Part shown: in pieces, positions 1-11,120 of the stretch
How positions within the stretch are numbered: the first letter of the stretch is position 1
Layout of the letters: the number at the start of each line of letters is the position of its first letter
Source: Schistocerca nitens
Taxonomy: Eukaryota; Arthropoda; Insecta; Orthoptera; Acrididae
Direction of reading: 5' to 3'
DNA length: 64,000 bases
Assembly (NCBI RefSeq): GCF_023898315.1
Contig: NC_064622.1
Location: 277,503,503 to 277,567,502, forward strand
Translations under genes and position numbers: made by a program
The notes under the pieces: model-generated
Databases searched by the model: none
What the model was told of the DNA's origin: nothing
The model's input: the letters and a program-made list of their open reading frames with translations, nothing else

Positions 1-479
1 GCAGTTTCAAGTGTCGAGTGTTCCTCGTTTATATAGCGTGGAAAGTTATATCTCTTCCGATATCTATATTTCTACAGCTTGAGGTTGCCAGGAAAAATTG
101 ACTCAACTGATACTTCCTGCTATCTCTGATTGACATAGCAAGAGTGTACCCAGGTTATTTGAAAAAGAATTGCTGCTGGCAGCTAACACAACACGAGCAA
201 TAGTGCTCGAATAAGACGTGGCTGATGAGTAGGGTCAATTCTAGAGTCCGATACCACCGGTCGGCTTTGACCAATGATGTAATGTGTGATGTTATTTTAT
301 TTGTGCCGCAGATTGCTGTCGATGAACGTTAAATAATTTCTCTGGATTTCCTCGTTACGCGTGTATATTAAAAATTCTATGTAGATTGTTTTGTTTTGGT
401 CTCGTAATTTGTTTTCGGCATCTTTTGTTAATGAAAGTAGTCGTGATTTATAAGGCCTTGATTTCTCACGCTGTTCGTT

Positions 480-1450
480 ATGAATGAGTCAGTTGTTTTT
501 ACTGCGAAAATACTGCTTCCGAAAATGATTGACCTTAAATCAACTATAAAATTTTTGCAATCATTGGACGTCATTGGTGAATTTTGCAAGAAGAGTGTCC
601 CTGGAAATTATATGGGTTTGACGAAGGTTGCGCCATCGCGAACGTCCGACGAATACTGCGTGTGGAGGCGCAGAAAAAATTAACATGGAGATCCATACGC
701 AGGGGGACGTGGTTCGAAAGATCGAGGCTCAATTTAGAAGTAATTGTCATGCTAACCTACTATTTTTGCTATGAATATTTTTGCAAATCTGTCATGCACG
801 GAGCAGGGGTTTCGTGTGGCACTGTAGTCGACTGGATTTTCGAAAGAGAAAGTAAGAAAGGGGGCACGAGGTTGTTGGGCTTTGGGTTTTTGGAGTAGTA
901 GTTTCTGCAGGAGATAGTGCTGATGTTGTATTTATGGTTGTACCAAATAGGACAAAGGAAGTCTTGACATCTTTAATAGAAGAACCTGTGGAAGAAGGTT
1001 ATGTAGTCATGTCGGGTGCGTTTGCTTCGTACAAGGGGTTGGGTGAAAGGGGTTATCATCATTTGGTCGTGAATCACAATATTCAGTTTAAAGATTATAA
1101 GACGGGGGCATGTATTAATACTATCGAGGGGGCTGTGAAATCTGTTGTCGGGCGGGGAAAGAGGATTTTTGTGTTGCAAGGCCATTTACATGAATACTGT
1201 CGGAGGAAGAGTATTCAAAAACGGTTCAAATGGCTCTGAGCACTATGGGACTGAACTGCTGTGGTCATAAGTCCCCTAGAACGTAGAACTACTTAAACCT
1301 AACTAACCTAAGGACATCACACACATCCATGCCCGAGGCAGGATTCGAACCTGCAACCGTAGCAGTCGCACGGTTCCGCACTGCGCGCCTAGAACCGCGA
1401 GACCACCGCGGCCGGCGGAAGAGTATTCCTAAAGGTTATTGTTTATTTCT
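480..1450 (+). pseudogene. Merlin transposase remnant (ISXO2-like DDE)
   Basis: Three pieces in changing frames resemble the Merlin/IS1016 transposase. 480-683 ends in a zinc-finger-like CYVWRRRKN segment. 584-898 contains SIRRGTWFERSRL and GVSCGTVVDWIF, the usual region before the catalytic core. 883-1239 contains WVFGVVVSAG, GAFASY and HHLVVNHNIQFKDY followed by NTIEGAVKS, which is the C-terminal half of the DDE domain. The segment that should hold the first catalytic aspartate (IDES-like) is missing between 860 and 885, and the second is changed (GAFASY where SDxWxxY is usual). Frameshifts plus the SINE at 1217 make it non-functional. The superfamily call rests on the C-terminal motif and the 8-bp target duplication. 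Confidence 0.75.
1217..1416 (-). repeat. SINE-A (tRNA-derived), full length
   Basis: Reverse-oriented copy of the dominant SINE: tRNA-like head with B-box GGTTCGAATCCTGCCTCGGG, body with TTAGGTTAGTTAGGTTTAAG, 3' end reading TCAGAGCCATTTGAACC. A 12-bp target duplication GGAAGAGTATTC lies at 1205-1216 and 1417-1428. Inserted inside the Merlin transposase. Confidence 0.95.
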
Positions 1451-2269
1451 TGCATTTATAAAAGTTGTCAGTAAAATGTACAAGCCTCGTTTTGTTAGTT
1501 AGGTGTTGGTGGATCTGATACTTTTTTCTTGTTTTGCGTTGCGTTCTTTTATGTTACTGTATTGTGCGAGTGCTATTTTTTTGGTTTCTCTGGAGGGAGG
1601 TTTCTCTGTCGTTTTAATATTTTCTGGTTACAATGGTGGGCCGAGGGGTATTGCTGTTTCTTTGCCGAAGGGTTTATGTGATTGACTCGTGGTTTCATCT
1701 TCTTTTATTATTTTAAACTTTTGCGTCTAATTGAGGGCGGGTGGTAGGGAAGAACTGATTTGGGTGGTACTTCATTCATGCCTGACAGTTTGTGTTTCTT
1801 ATTATTTTTTTCATTTGTTATTCTGGATTTTGCTTCTTTCGTTACAGTTTCACCTTCTAACATTATTATTTCTTGTTATGTCCGTATTTCGTTCTTGTCA
1901 GCCTCGATCTTTGACTCCTTTGGAAGTTCATATGCGGTAAGTTTCTTTTTATGTAGCCACTTTTATGTTTTCCTTACCGATGTTTCTGCTACACTTCTCT
2001 TATTTTCACTGTCACTCCTGGTGTATCGATTTTACTGAGTGTTATTTGGAGCTACTATAGCAGGTGTGACTTTCGTTTAGTACCGATACAGTTATCGGTT
2101 GCAATGTTTGGTCATTTTTGCGTTTCATTTCTTTGAGTGTGCAGTAACGTGTGTAAAGATTTTAATTTTTTGAATCTCTAGTCGTATTCTGTAGTTCCCT
2201 AACGAAATCATTTTTCCAGCACGTTTCTGATATGTTATAAGATTTTTGCTCAACAAACAGTAATATTGA

Positions 2270-2320
2270 AATCGGTAACTAGAAATAACCTCGTACATAG
2301 GTTGCTTCTAGTTACCGATT
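2270..2320. repeat. 51-bp hairpin inside Merlin element
   Basis: AATCGGTAACTAGAA faces TTCTAGTTACCGATT around a short loop; the arms are 22 bp with two mismatches. It sits about 300 bp from the right end of the Merlin element and is unrelated to its terminal repeats. Function unknown. Confidence 0.75.
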
Positions 2321-2629
2321 CCAGCTGTTCGACGGTTCATTATTTAGATCGTTTTTGCAGTACGTGTGCAAAATATAATATAATATATGCAGTCTTAATT
2401 GCTCTCGTGTTCTTATTTGTTTCAGTCATCTTCAACTCGTTTAACTGGAATTCACGCATAAATAATAGTCGCGTTAAATGTGTTATTTTATGGCATGCTA
2501 CATTCGTTTGTTTACGAGTATGTTCCGTTCCATTCATAGATAGTCCATTGCAGCAGCTTTGCCTTACTTGTGATGCCATTGGTCAAAGCTGACGGGTGGT
2601 ATCGGACACTAGAATTTATCCGACGAGTA

Positions 2630-4094
2630 AAGTAAGTCAAGTTACTACTCGCACTTTCATTTGTTGTTAACTATAACTTAATAAACGTTCGTCCTTTGTC
2701 GTTGTCCTAGTCAATATCCATAACTCACGCCACCAGAGTCGTGAGGTCGACATCGAGTCCCATGGTCGATATATATCGTTAGGAGCCCACGCGTTCGATA
2801 GGCACCATAAAGCATTAAAATGGAAGAAAGAAACGGTTGGTACGCGTTGCTCCGATGGCAAAATCTCTCATATAGCACTAGGTGAGCCAGAGGAATCCGT
2901 AAAAACTCTGGCTTCTGTACGAATATAAGGATTGGAGGCATCTTTTAAATATAATTAAAAAACATAGTGCATGCTTTCAGATTCGACATACACCAAAATA
3001 ACAGAAGCACATTCTTTGTGTACCTACATACTGGTACTGCATACATTTTGTTATACGTACGTCTCTAACCACTATAAGCACAGACATTTATAAATTACTA
3101 GCTTGCTTACACACCATCACTCATTACAGTAAACCTACTGACATGCGAGCGCAGCCATGGGTAGCAGCTAGTAAGCAAATAATAAAAGACTGGAACCAAT
3201 CAGATTAAACAGACATGTTGTGGACCTCTGCGAAACCCGCAGAAAACCTACAGCTGAAGCAATAAAAAGGATCGCTGCAGTAAAAGAGAACCCGTAGGAA
3301 ACAGCAACGATTCAGTTTGATGTGTACCAAACAGTAAGATTTAAGGCAGTTAATTCACAACTGCACAGTTGGCCTGGTAGGAAACCCCAAGAAGACCGGA
3401 ACAACTTGGTATGGCGAGCGGGAAGAAGCCCATTCTGTGAGAATGAAAGTGATACTTGCACAAGGAAAAGCTAAGACAACCGTTTGAAAATGTCCCTTTT
3501 ACACTGCGTGGCCCAGCTGGCTAGAATAATAATAATAATAACAAATACGTATCATAATAAGTAAAAATGGCATAGTAAACGGTCTTTTTACGATTTCACG
3601 AACACGAAAATGCTTAGGTTTTAGCTTGTAAATAATCTTGTGTATAAAATGTCACACAAGACCATATTTATCGTTTTTCTATTTTCTGTACCGAACGTTT
3701 AAAACTCTCCGTCTTGCTCTGAGCACATTCCTGACCTGTACTCCTGGACTCTTACCCCGAAGTATTTCTGCTGTTGGCAGTTATTGGCGGGCTTCCCAAG
3801 TTCTGTGTCCTATGACATGTCTCACAGCAGGAATCTGCTGACACTTTATCTTTGGAGCGTCCTAAGAACACTGATGAAAGAGCATCAGTCCCAATTTCCA
3901 TCTCGCTATACATCGACCAGCAAAAGTTTTGTCTGAATTATGCCTGACAAACAAGGGTAATTGAGGCAGACATAATATGACAAAAACAGACAAAGGAGTC
4001 CTTTCTTAACCAGATTAAAGCAAAAAAGTATTTTCTAATTATTCAAAAGCATAAATTTATAAGATTGAAATTTCAAAAACAATGTTTACTTATT
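2630..4094. other. no recognisable gene
   Basis: AT-rich DNA between the Merlin target site and the next SINE. Short open frames on either strand (for example 2711-2941 minus, 3638-3841 plus) show no familiar domain. A short run of AAT repeats lies near 3527-3541. I see nothing that supports a gene. Confidence 0.5.
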
Positions 4095-4108
4095 TTAGTA
4101 ATAATAAG

Positions 4109-4293
4109 AGCCGGCCGCTGTGGCCGAGCTGTTCTAGGCGCTTCAGTCTGGAACTTCGCGACCGCTGCGGTAGGTTCAAATTCTGCCTCTGGCAGGGACG
4201 TGTGTGATGTCCTTAGGTTAGTTAGGTTTAAGTAGTTCTAAGTTCTAGGAGACTGATGACCTCAGATGTTACGTCCTATAGTGCTCAGAGCCA
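4109..4293 (+). repeat. SINE-A, somewhat diverged
   Basis: Forward copy beginning CCGGCCGCTGTGGCCGAGC and ending GTGCTCAGAGCCA. Target duplication of 14 bp, TTAGTAATAATAAG, at 4095-4108 and 4294-4307. Several substitutions in the B-box region (GGTTCAAATTCTGCCTC) suggest an older copy. Confidence 0.93.
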
Positions 4294-4307
4294 TTAGTAA
4301 TAATAAG

Positions 4308-5302
4308 ATAAAAACATTTCTCAATGACGAAGTGTTAGCAAGATATATGAAACACATGTAACGCCGTACAAAATTCATGTTTCTTTACTTAAGTAGTATT
4401 TACTTCGACAGTGTCATGAAGATTTTTTTGGTCACCACGCAACACACTAAAGACTTAATGCACACAAGAATTTATTTTTAATAGTTCTTTCACTAATTTG
4501 ATATCACATTGCCACTTGAAAACCTGAAGTTGATTTAACTTCCTTCAATTCCCATCATATTAAAGGGAGTGTGCGGTTTTTTTTAACGCACATTTGTCTA
4601 AATTATGTTTTCCTCGGTAATGCTCGGACGCACCGTTATCAAGGAAAGGGACTAATACGGTAGATCTGGAAGGCATAATAGAAGCAATCAAAACAAAAAT
4701 AGATCGTCTACTGACATGGCAACTAGGTGAAGTAATCATTAGAACAAAATGAATCACACGGAAAATGCACAGCAAGGAATTGATGAGAGGCGCAGTTCTT
4801 GGCTGCACTTCTAACAATATGTGAATGACAGTGTCAATCAGATTGTTCTTGTAGAGCCAAGCGAATGATGGATCTCTGTTAGCGAGACGTAAACAGTCCG
4901 ACAAGAGCATCTTTCTCCTGTCTATTACACCAGGCTACCGGCTACATTGAAGGTCACGTGATCGGCCACTGTGAAGGACAAGCTGAAGCTGTGCGTAGCA
5001 CATCGCTGTCGGCGTCTGTAAACTATCTAACGAGATAGCTGCTCTGCAAAGTAAACGTCGATGAAAGGAGCCGTGATGTAAGCGAGAGTTAGAACATGCA
5101 TAATGGTGACCCTGCATGACACAGCATAGCGAAAACCTGGAGACTACTCTCGCGGGGCAAAATGTTACGGAGAAAGTAATAGATTCGAGATAATCCCGAG
5201 ACTCTACATAGGGCTCTGTGTTATTCTCCATTTTATAAATGATGTACCATACAACTTGCTAACTGCAGAGACTAGACGTGTCTCTTCAATAGAGGACATC
5301 AA
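4308..5302. other. no recognisable gene
   Basis: Contains only short open frames (4560-4910 minus, 4935-5231 minus) with no domain I recognise. No repeat family was identified. Confidence 0.45.
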
Positions 5303-6025
5303 CATCTACTTGATAACTCTGCTATTGACAATCAAGTGCCTGGCAGACGGTACAATGAACCACCTTCAAGCTGTCTCACTACCGTTCCACTCTCGAACAG
5401 CGCGCGGGAAAAACGAGCACTTAAATTTTTCTGTGCGACCCCTGATTTCTCTTGTTTTATCGTGATGATTATTTCTCTCTATGTAGATGGGTGCCAACAG
5501 AATGTTTTCGTAATCGGAGGAGAAAACTGGTGATTGAAATTTCATGAGAAGATCCCGTCGCAACGAAAAACGCCTTTGTTTTAATGATTGCCACTCCAAT
5601 TCACTTATCATGTCTGTGGCACTATCTCCCCTACTTCGCGATAGTACAAAACGAGCTGCCCTTCTTTGTACTTTTTTGATGTCATCCGTCAGTCCCATCT
5701 GATGCGGATCCCACACCGCCCAGCAATACTCCAGAATAGGGCGGACAAGCGTGGTGTAAGCAGTCTCTTTAGTGGACCTGTTGCACTTTCTAAGTGTTCT
5801 GCCAATGAATCGCAGTCTTTGGTTGGCTCTACCCACAACATTATCTATGTGATCGTTCCAATTTAGGGTATTTGTAATGCCTAAGTATTTAGTTGAATTT
5901 ATAGCCTTCAGATTTGTGTGACTTATCGCGTAATCGAAATTTAGCGGATTTGTTTTAGTGCTCTTGTGAAAAACTTCACACTTTTCTTTATTTAGGGTCA
6001 ACTGGAGTTTTGCAGAAAAGAGCTT
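5303..6025 (-). mobile_element. LINE 3' fragment (RT C-terminal part)
   Basis: Reverse-strand translation from about 6020 down to 5366 gives the C-terminal half of a non-LTR reverse transcriptase: TLNKEKCEVFH, STKYLGITNTLNWNDHI, AYTTLVRPILEYCWAVWDPH, KKVQRRAARFVLSRS. The order KYLG, LVRPxLEY.xxVWDP, QRRAARFV is typical of the CR1/Jockey-like lineages; I cannot resolve the clade. The 3' end lies near 5303 with a short TAGATG-type tail. The copy is 5'-truncated: the finger/palm part with FADD is absent. Same family as the copy at 35164-36515. Confidence 0.85.
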
Positions 6026-6419
6026 TTGCGATACTAGAGGAATGAAAAGGTAGTTTAGAAACAATTATATGGTTGTAAATTACAGGAAGCATTATAAATG
6101 AGCTTTAGAGATACAAGAACAAATCAATATAATGTTGCAGTCAGGAGGCTGAAGTTACGACAAAAAGTCTTAAATAAAATTTATATAGTCTGCTTAAAGA
6201 TATATAAATAAATAGAAAGTACTCAGCTGCACAGTTTTTTTCAGTATAACTAGTTTTGATCTCCGTGGATCATCTTTAGCTCTGCAGGATGTTACAGAAT
6301 AAATATACAAGTTTTAAGAATTTGTAGCATTTATTACATTCGACTTACAGTTATAAACAAATACATCAAATGGAAGAGCAACTCAAATAGTTTCTCTTAC
6401 AAGTGTTCTATCTGATCAC

Positions 6420-6664
6420 TATTCGTCACACACCAAGTTCTGCCCAGAACTTGATCAGTGTGTCTGGAGTAATTGCTGTAACAAATCTGTTTCTAAAGCT
6501 GCGTAGATCAGATGGCAGCTGAGGCACAAACACATGATCCTTGATAAAGAGCCTTCAAATGTAAAAATCACATGGAGTCAGATCGTGTGTGAAAGTGGAG
6601 GTCTTGTAAAACAAGCATAGTCACCCGACCCCTTGCGGCCAATCCAGTGGTAGGGTACAACGTC
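6420..6664 (-). pseudogene. Mariner-like transposase, C-terminal part
   Basis: Minus strand from 6664: VVPYHWIGRKGSGDYACF, then PPLS and LFIKDHVFVPQLPSDLRSFR and FWAELG. These correspond to the RWIGR, PPRSPDLTPCD and KDxVYVPPLPxDLxxLR blocks near the end of the family's transposase. Contains stops. The last catalytic aspartate region is degraded. Confidence 0.7.
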
Positions 6665-6820
6665 CTTTATTTTACAGATTCGTCTTGATCACACAAACTT
6701 TTACTCTCCACTATTACAGGTGTTTGCTAATACCATCTTCCGATCTGTTACAAACAAAAACAGGGTGTAACCAACCAAGTTCAGTTTGCTGACGCTAAAT
6801 CTATAAAAGGCCTGGTGCTA

Positions 6821-7013
6821 GCTGGCCGGGGCGGCCGAGCGGTTCTAGGCGCTTCAGTCTTGAACCGCGTGACCGCTACGGTCGCAGGTTCGAATCCTGC
6901 CTCGGGCATGGATGTGTGTGATGTCCTTAGGTTAGTTAGGTTTAAGTAGTTCTAAGTTCTAGGGGACTGATGACCTCAGATGTTAAGTCCCATAGTTCTC
7001 AGAGCCATTTCAA
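6821..7013 (+). repeat. SINE-A inside foldback left arm
   Basis: Forward copy with B-box GGTTCGAATCCTGCCTCGGG. Target duplication CCTGGTGCTA at 6811-6820 and 7014-7023. The right arm of the foldback lacks it, so it arrived after the foldback formed. Confidence 0.95.
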
Positions 7014-7042
7014 CCTGGTGCTACATAAGAAAGATAAAAATT

Positions 7043-7534
7043 TTATTGATTGGCGACTCCATGTTGTCTTGTGCACTACGACCAGATAACAGGTATACTT
7101 GAAAAAAGAGACAGCATTGGTCGTATATTTTTTGCTATTGCAAAATCGATTTTCTGTCACTGAGTGACCATCTTCAGTGCTATATTGTATAACTTAAATT
7201 GGGATGCACTGCTGTCACTAAGCTTACGGCAATCACATAGACTATGTCTATGTGATTGCCGTAAGCTTAGTGACAACAGTGCATCCCAATTTAAGTTATA
7301 CAATATAGCACTGAAGATCTTCAGTGCTATATTGTATAACTTAAATTGGGATGCACTGCTGTCACTAAGCTTACGGCAATCACATAGACTATGTCTATGT
7401 GATTGCCGTAAGCTTAGTGACAACAGTGCATCCCAATTTAAGTTATACAATATAGCACTGAAGATGGTCACTCAGTGACAGAAAATCGATTTTGCAATAG
7501 TAAAAAATATACGACCAATGCTGTCTCTTTTTTC
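7043..7534. repeat. Nested tandem palindrome insertion
   Basis: Inserted into the foldback left arm with a 12-bp duplication AAGATAAAAATT (7031-7042, 7535-7546). It holds two tandem copies of a palindrome of about 145 bp (about 7171-7316 and 7317-7463), each folding at ACATAGACTATGTCTATGT, flanked by a further inverted pair starting CTTGAAAAAAGAGACAGC. About 55 bp at the left end (7043-7097) have no mirror. Because it is palindromic it yields mirror-image open frames on both strands that are not genes. Confidence 0.85.
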
Positions 7535-9171
7535 AAGATAAAAATTGTTTACATGGTTAACGGCCATATATATCAGCCATTCATACCAATAAAATATTCT
7601 GAAGTAATATCAACATCAAACTAATCATGTAAGTATATAGTAAGTGCTGGTGATGATCAGAATGCGTCTAGTATTTATACAAATAAACTGAGGCCAGCAG
7701 AGGTCACTATAGGTAGGGTACATGATTATACAGTATCGCAAATGTAATGGTTACAATGCAGTATGGGTAGCCGTTATCTGAGAATGAAACATGTGCTGAC
7801 ATACTATACGTGGAATTAGATCCATACTTAAAATCCACACAGAAAGCACAAATACTAATAATGTGGAGCTCCTAGCCTGGCAAAGTAAAACGTACACTTG
7901 TGTAAAAGCGAGAACAAAAAGTTGAAGAATAAAATCACATCTATGAAACGAAATCTTCCAGCATGACAAAACAACTAAACCGGAAGTGCAAGATAATTAA
8001 CGAAACAGTGATTATTAATTAAAGAGTCGATAGCTGATAATACACCCGGAGTAGGATATCAGTTGCGCCGCCTCGTGACATCCCTGTATGACGGTCTTTT
8101 TTCTTGTAGCGGAACTTGGCAGAGGAAGGCCCAGTCTCCTCGTCGGTGGCGGTCGGCCCATACGACAGCATGCCAAGCTGCTGGGGCGCTCGACGCTGTT
8201 CAAACTAGTAGAGTTCTGGGAAGGGTCGAGCGTCAGGCAGCTTGGCATGCGGTCGTGTGCGCCGGCCGCCAGCGACGAGAAGAGTGGGCCTCCTCAGCCA
8301 AGTTCCGCTACAAAAAGACAAGACCGTCATACAGGGAAGCCACGAGGCGGCGCAATTGAGATCCTACTCCGGCTGTATTATCGACTATCGACTCTTTAAT
8401 TAATAGTCATTGTTTCGTTAATTATTTTACACTTCCGTTTTAGTTGTTTTATCATGCTGGAAGATTTCGTTTTATGGATGTGATTTTATTCTTCAACTTT
8501 TTGTACTCACTTTTACACAATTCTATGTTTTATTTTGCTAGGCTAGGAGCTTCACATTATTGGTATTTGCACTTTTTATGTGGATTTTAAGTATGGATCT
8601 AATTCCGTGTATAGTACGTCAGTACATGTTTTATTGTCAGACGCTCATTTTGCCATGTGAAGTGATTTTAATTAACGACTATGCACATTGCATTTTAACC
8701 ATTATATTTGCGATATTGCTTAATTATGTACCCTAGCTATAGTGCCCTCTGCTGGCCCCAGTTTATTTGTGTAAATACCAGACGCATTCTGATCATCACC
8801 AGCACTTACTATGAAACTACATGTTTAGTTTGACGTTGATACTACATCAGAATATTTTATGGTATATAAGGCTGATATACATGGCTGTTAATCATGTTAA
8901 CACTTTTTATCTTTCTTATGTAGCACCAGGCTTGTTATAGATTTAGTGTCAGCAAACCGAACTTAGTTTGTTACACCCTGTTTTTGTTTGTAACAGATCT
9001 GAAGATGGCAGTAACCGAAACCTGTAATAGTGAAGTGTAAAAGTTGTGAGATCAAGACGGACCTGTGAAATAAGGACCAAAATACGATCACGGATTCATT
9101 TTCAGACTTTATGTCTTCAGTTGATAAAAGGATACAACGTCGTTGACCAATCGCGTCCTGAGTTACACTAC

Positions 9172-10105
9172 AGCTACATCTACATACATACTCCGCAATC
9201 CACCATATGGTGCGTGGCGGAGGGTACCTCGTACCACAACTAGCATCTTCTCTCCCTGTTCCACTCCCAAACAGAACGAGGGGAAAATGGCTACCTATAT
9301 GCCTCTGTACGAGCCCTAATCTCTCTTATCTTATCTTTGTGGTCTTTCCGCGAAATATAAGTTGGCGGCAGTAAAATTGTACTGCAGTCAGCCTCAAATT
9401 CTGGTTCTCCAAATTTCCTCAGTAGCGATTCACGAAAAGAACGCCTCCTTTCCCCAAGAGACCCCCACCCGAGTTTCTGAAGCATTTCCGTAACACTCGC
9501 GTGATGATCAAACCTACCAGTAACAAATCTAGCAGCCCGCCTCTGAATTGCTTCTATGTCCTCCCTCAATCCGATCTGATAGGGATCCCAAACGCTCGAG
9601 CAGTACTCAAGAATATGTCGTATTAGTGTTTTATGAGTGGTCTCCTTTACAGATGAACCACATCTTCCCAAAATTCTACCAATGAACCGAAGACGACTAT
9701 CCGCCTTCCCCACAACTGCCATCACATGCTTGTCCCACTTAATATCGCTCTGCAATGTTACGCCCAAATATTTAATCGACGTGACTGTGTCAAGCGCTAC
9801 ACTACTAATGGAGTATTCATACATTACGGGATTCTTTTTCCTATTCATCTGCATTAATTTACATTTATCTATATTTAGAGTTAGCTGCCATTCTTTACAC
9901 CAATCACAAATCATGTCCAAGTCATCTTGTATCCTCCTACAGTCACTCAACGACGACACCTTCCCGTACACCACAGCATCATCAGCAAACAGCCGCAGAT
10001 TACTATCCACCCTATCCAAAAGATCACTAGCGAGGCGGCGCATCATCTTTCTGCCAAATAAAGTTCTGTGGTTCAGTTTCTTACAATTGCGGAAAGAGCC
10101 ATAAT
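9172..10105 (-). mobile_element. LINE 3' fragment (RT C-terminal part)
   Basis: Minus-strand frame 10046-9291 gives 251 residues: RLFADDAVVYGKVS (catalytic FADD), DWCKEWQLTLNIDKCKLM, TSIKYLGVTLQSDIKWDKH, TLIRHILEYCSSVWDPYQ, AIQRRAARFVTG, ending IREIRARTEAYR. It is open over this whole stretch and better preserved than the other LINE fragments of this type. The 3' end at 9172 carries a CTACATCTACATAC tail as seen on the plus strand. It is 5'-truncated just upstream of FADD and inserted in the mariner-like element. CR1/Jockey-like lineage, clade unresolved. Confidence 0.88.
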
Positions 10106-10423
10106 TCTATCGTACCAAGATAAGAAACATCAGCTGCAGTTGCTTCACCGAAAAGGAGAGACCCATGGATATGGCACAGAAAACATTCAATTTACAAAAA
10201 TCTCGTTGCAGCTTACCATCTTGTGGCGATTTGCTGACCCCCAGATGCGCGCACATAATGTGTGTTCACATTTCGATTCACCAATGAAGACGATATGATC
10301 GTCGCCATGCAGCAACATTTCGTTTGCAAAGTTGGCACGAAACCGTACTCTGTAGGCTTTGGAGCTTGAAACAGTTACAAACGATAAAGACGTAGTTACA
10401 AGCGACTCCTTAAAAGTCTCCAC
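10080..10423 (-). pseudogene. Mariner-like transposase, N-terminal catalytic part
   Basis: Minus-strand reading includes ANFANEMLLHGDDHIVFIGES (first catalytic region; the usual D is G here), RIWGSANRHK (the RIWGSENPH signature) and NVFCAISMGLSFS. These match, in order, the central part of insect mariner-like transposases that carry an ENPH motif. Stops and small shifts are present. The rest of the protein lies at 9142-9171 and 6420-6664, separated by a LINE and a foldback element. Confidence 0.7.
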
Positions 10424-10839
10424 ACGGATGTCACTGGAAATTTCACGACTGGCCTTCTGAACTGATTTCTTGAGTCTACCCGTGAAAGAGTCTCACTCAA
10501 TACATTCCTCAGTCATTCTGATCGTTACATACTTTTTTCTTTGGACACAAGTATACAAACAAATCTATTTGAGTTGCTCCTTCATTTGATGTATTATTTA
10601 CAATAGTAAATTGAATGTAATAAATGCTACAAGCCTTTAAACCATTTATATTCATTTTGAAACAGTGTGTATGTAGTGGCGTCGGCAACCCGTCATGTCT
10701 GTATGGGGATTACTGGGTTGCTCTGACACTTATTTCCGATACAGACGCGACGTGTTGCTGGCGCAACTATATAGATCTCAAGATGATCCACGGATACGGA
10801 AACTAGTTATGCTGTAAGAAACTGGCAACTGGGATTGAA

Positions 10840-11118
10840 AAATAACATATATAAATCATTTTTGAACATGTGTTTCAAAATACTCTGGGACTGCTATAAT
10901 ACTGAAACAATAAGTGCTCTTCGATAACCTGGTACGACGATGTCGTGTGCTGTTCGGCGGAAGTACTGGTATAGTAAAACTATCTGTTTAATTTTAAAGA
11001 GCTATTATAACTCACAGGGAAGCTTTTTAAATAATTGAAAATCATGAATCTCTCACTATTATAATTATGTACATCGAATTTTCAACTTCAGACAGTTAAG
11101 ACCACAAATGTAGTGATA
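10840..11118. other. no recognisable gene
   Basis: AT-rich spacer between two transposons. Nothing recognised. Confidence 0.5.
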
Positions 11119-11120
11119 TA

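Larger units (their letters stand above)
232..2621 (+). mobile_element. Merlin DNA transposon, complete ends, dead
   Basis: The ends form terminal inverted repeats of about 45 bp: GGGTCAATTCTAGAGTCCGA at the left and the inverse of GGATAAATTCTAGTGTCCGA at the right, continuing inward through the motif TTGACCAATG. The flanks carry an 8-bp target-site duplication (GATGAGTA at 224-231, GACGAGTA at 2622-2629, one mismatch), the length known for Merlin. The interior holds fragments of an IS1016/ISXO2-type transposase on the plus strand. About 2.4 kb in all. A SINE has landed in the transposase, so the element is older than that SINE. Confidence 0.8.
6665..9129. repeat. 2.5-kb foldback (inverted repeat) insertion
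   Basis: The two halves are near-mirror images about a centre near 8212: roughly 850 bp on the right (8222-9075) and the same on the left after removing a SINE (6821-7013) and a nested palindrome (7043-7534). Matching blocks include TTTGTTTGTAACAGATC, CCTGGTGCTACATAAGAAAG, TAATTAAAGAGTCGATAG and GTAGCGGAACTTGGC. The insertion is flanked by GGGTACAACGTC (6653-6664) and GGATACAACGTC (9130-9141). The core (8090-8330) is GC-rich. No protein of its own was found; non-autonomous. A hammerhead-like CTGAAGA...GAAAC motif sits in each arm. Confidence 0.8.
6222..10833 (-). mobile_element. Mariner-like element (ENPH type), split by later insertions
   Basis: Terminal regions of about 200-280 bp at 6222-6400 and 10565-10833 are inverted relative to each other, sharing GATGATCCACGGA, AACTAGTTAT, TTTGAGTTGCTC and AATAAATGCTAC. 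The left end abuts TA. The transposase runs on the minus strand from about 10423 to 6420 but is interrupted by a LINE (9172-10105) and by a 2.5-kb foldback (6665-9129) flanked by a 12-bp duplication. Joining the flanks of the foldback restores the reading LNDVVPYHWIGR, a conserved stretch of this family, which confirms the order of events. Confidence 0.75.

Noticed and set aside
1318-1400. tRNA gene candidates at each SINE head
   Set aside because: The B-box and T-arm are SINE promoter parts; the full cloverleaf is degenerate and every copy sits in a SINE with target duplications.
7157-7478. Two 104-residue open frames, one on each strand, with almost the same protein
   Set aside because: They are mirror images produced by the tandem palindrome at 7043-7534, not genes.
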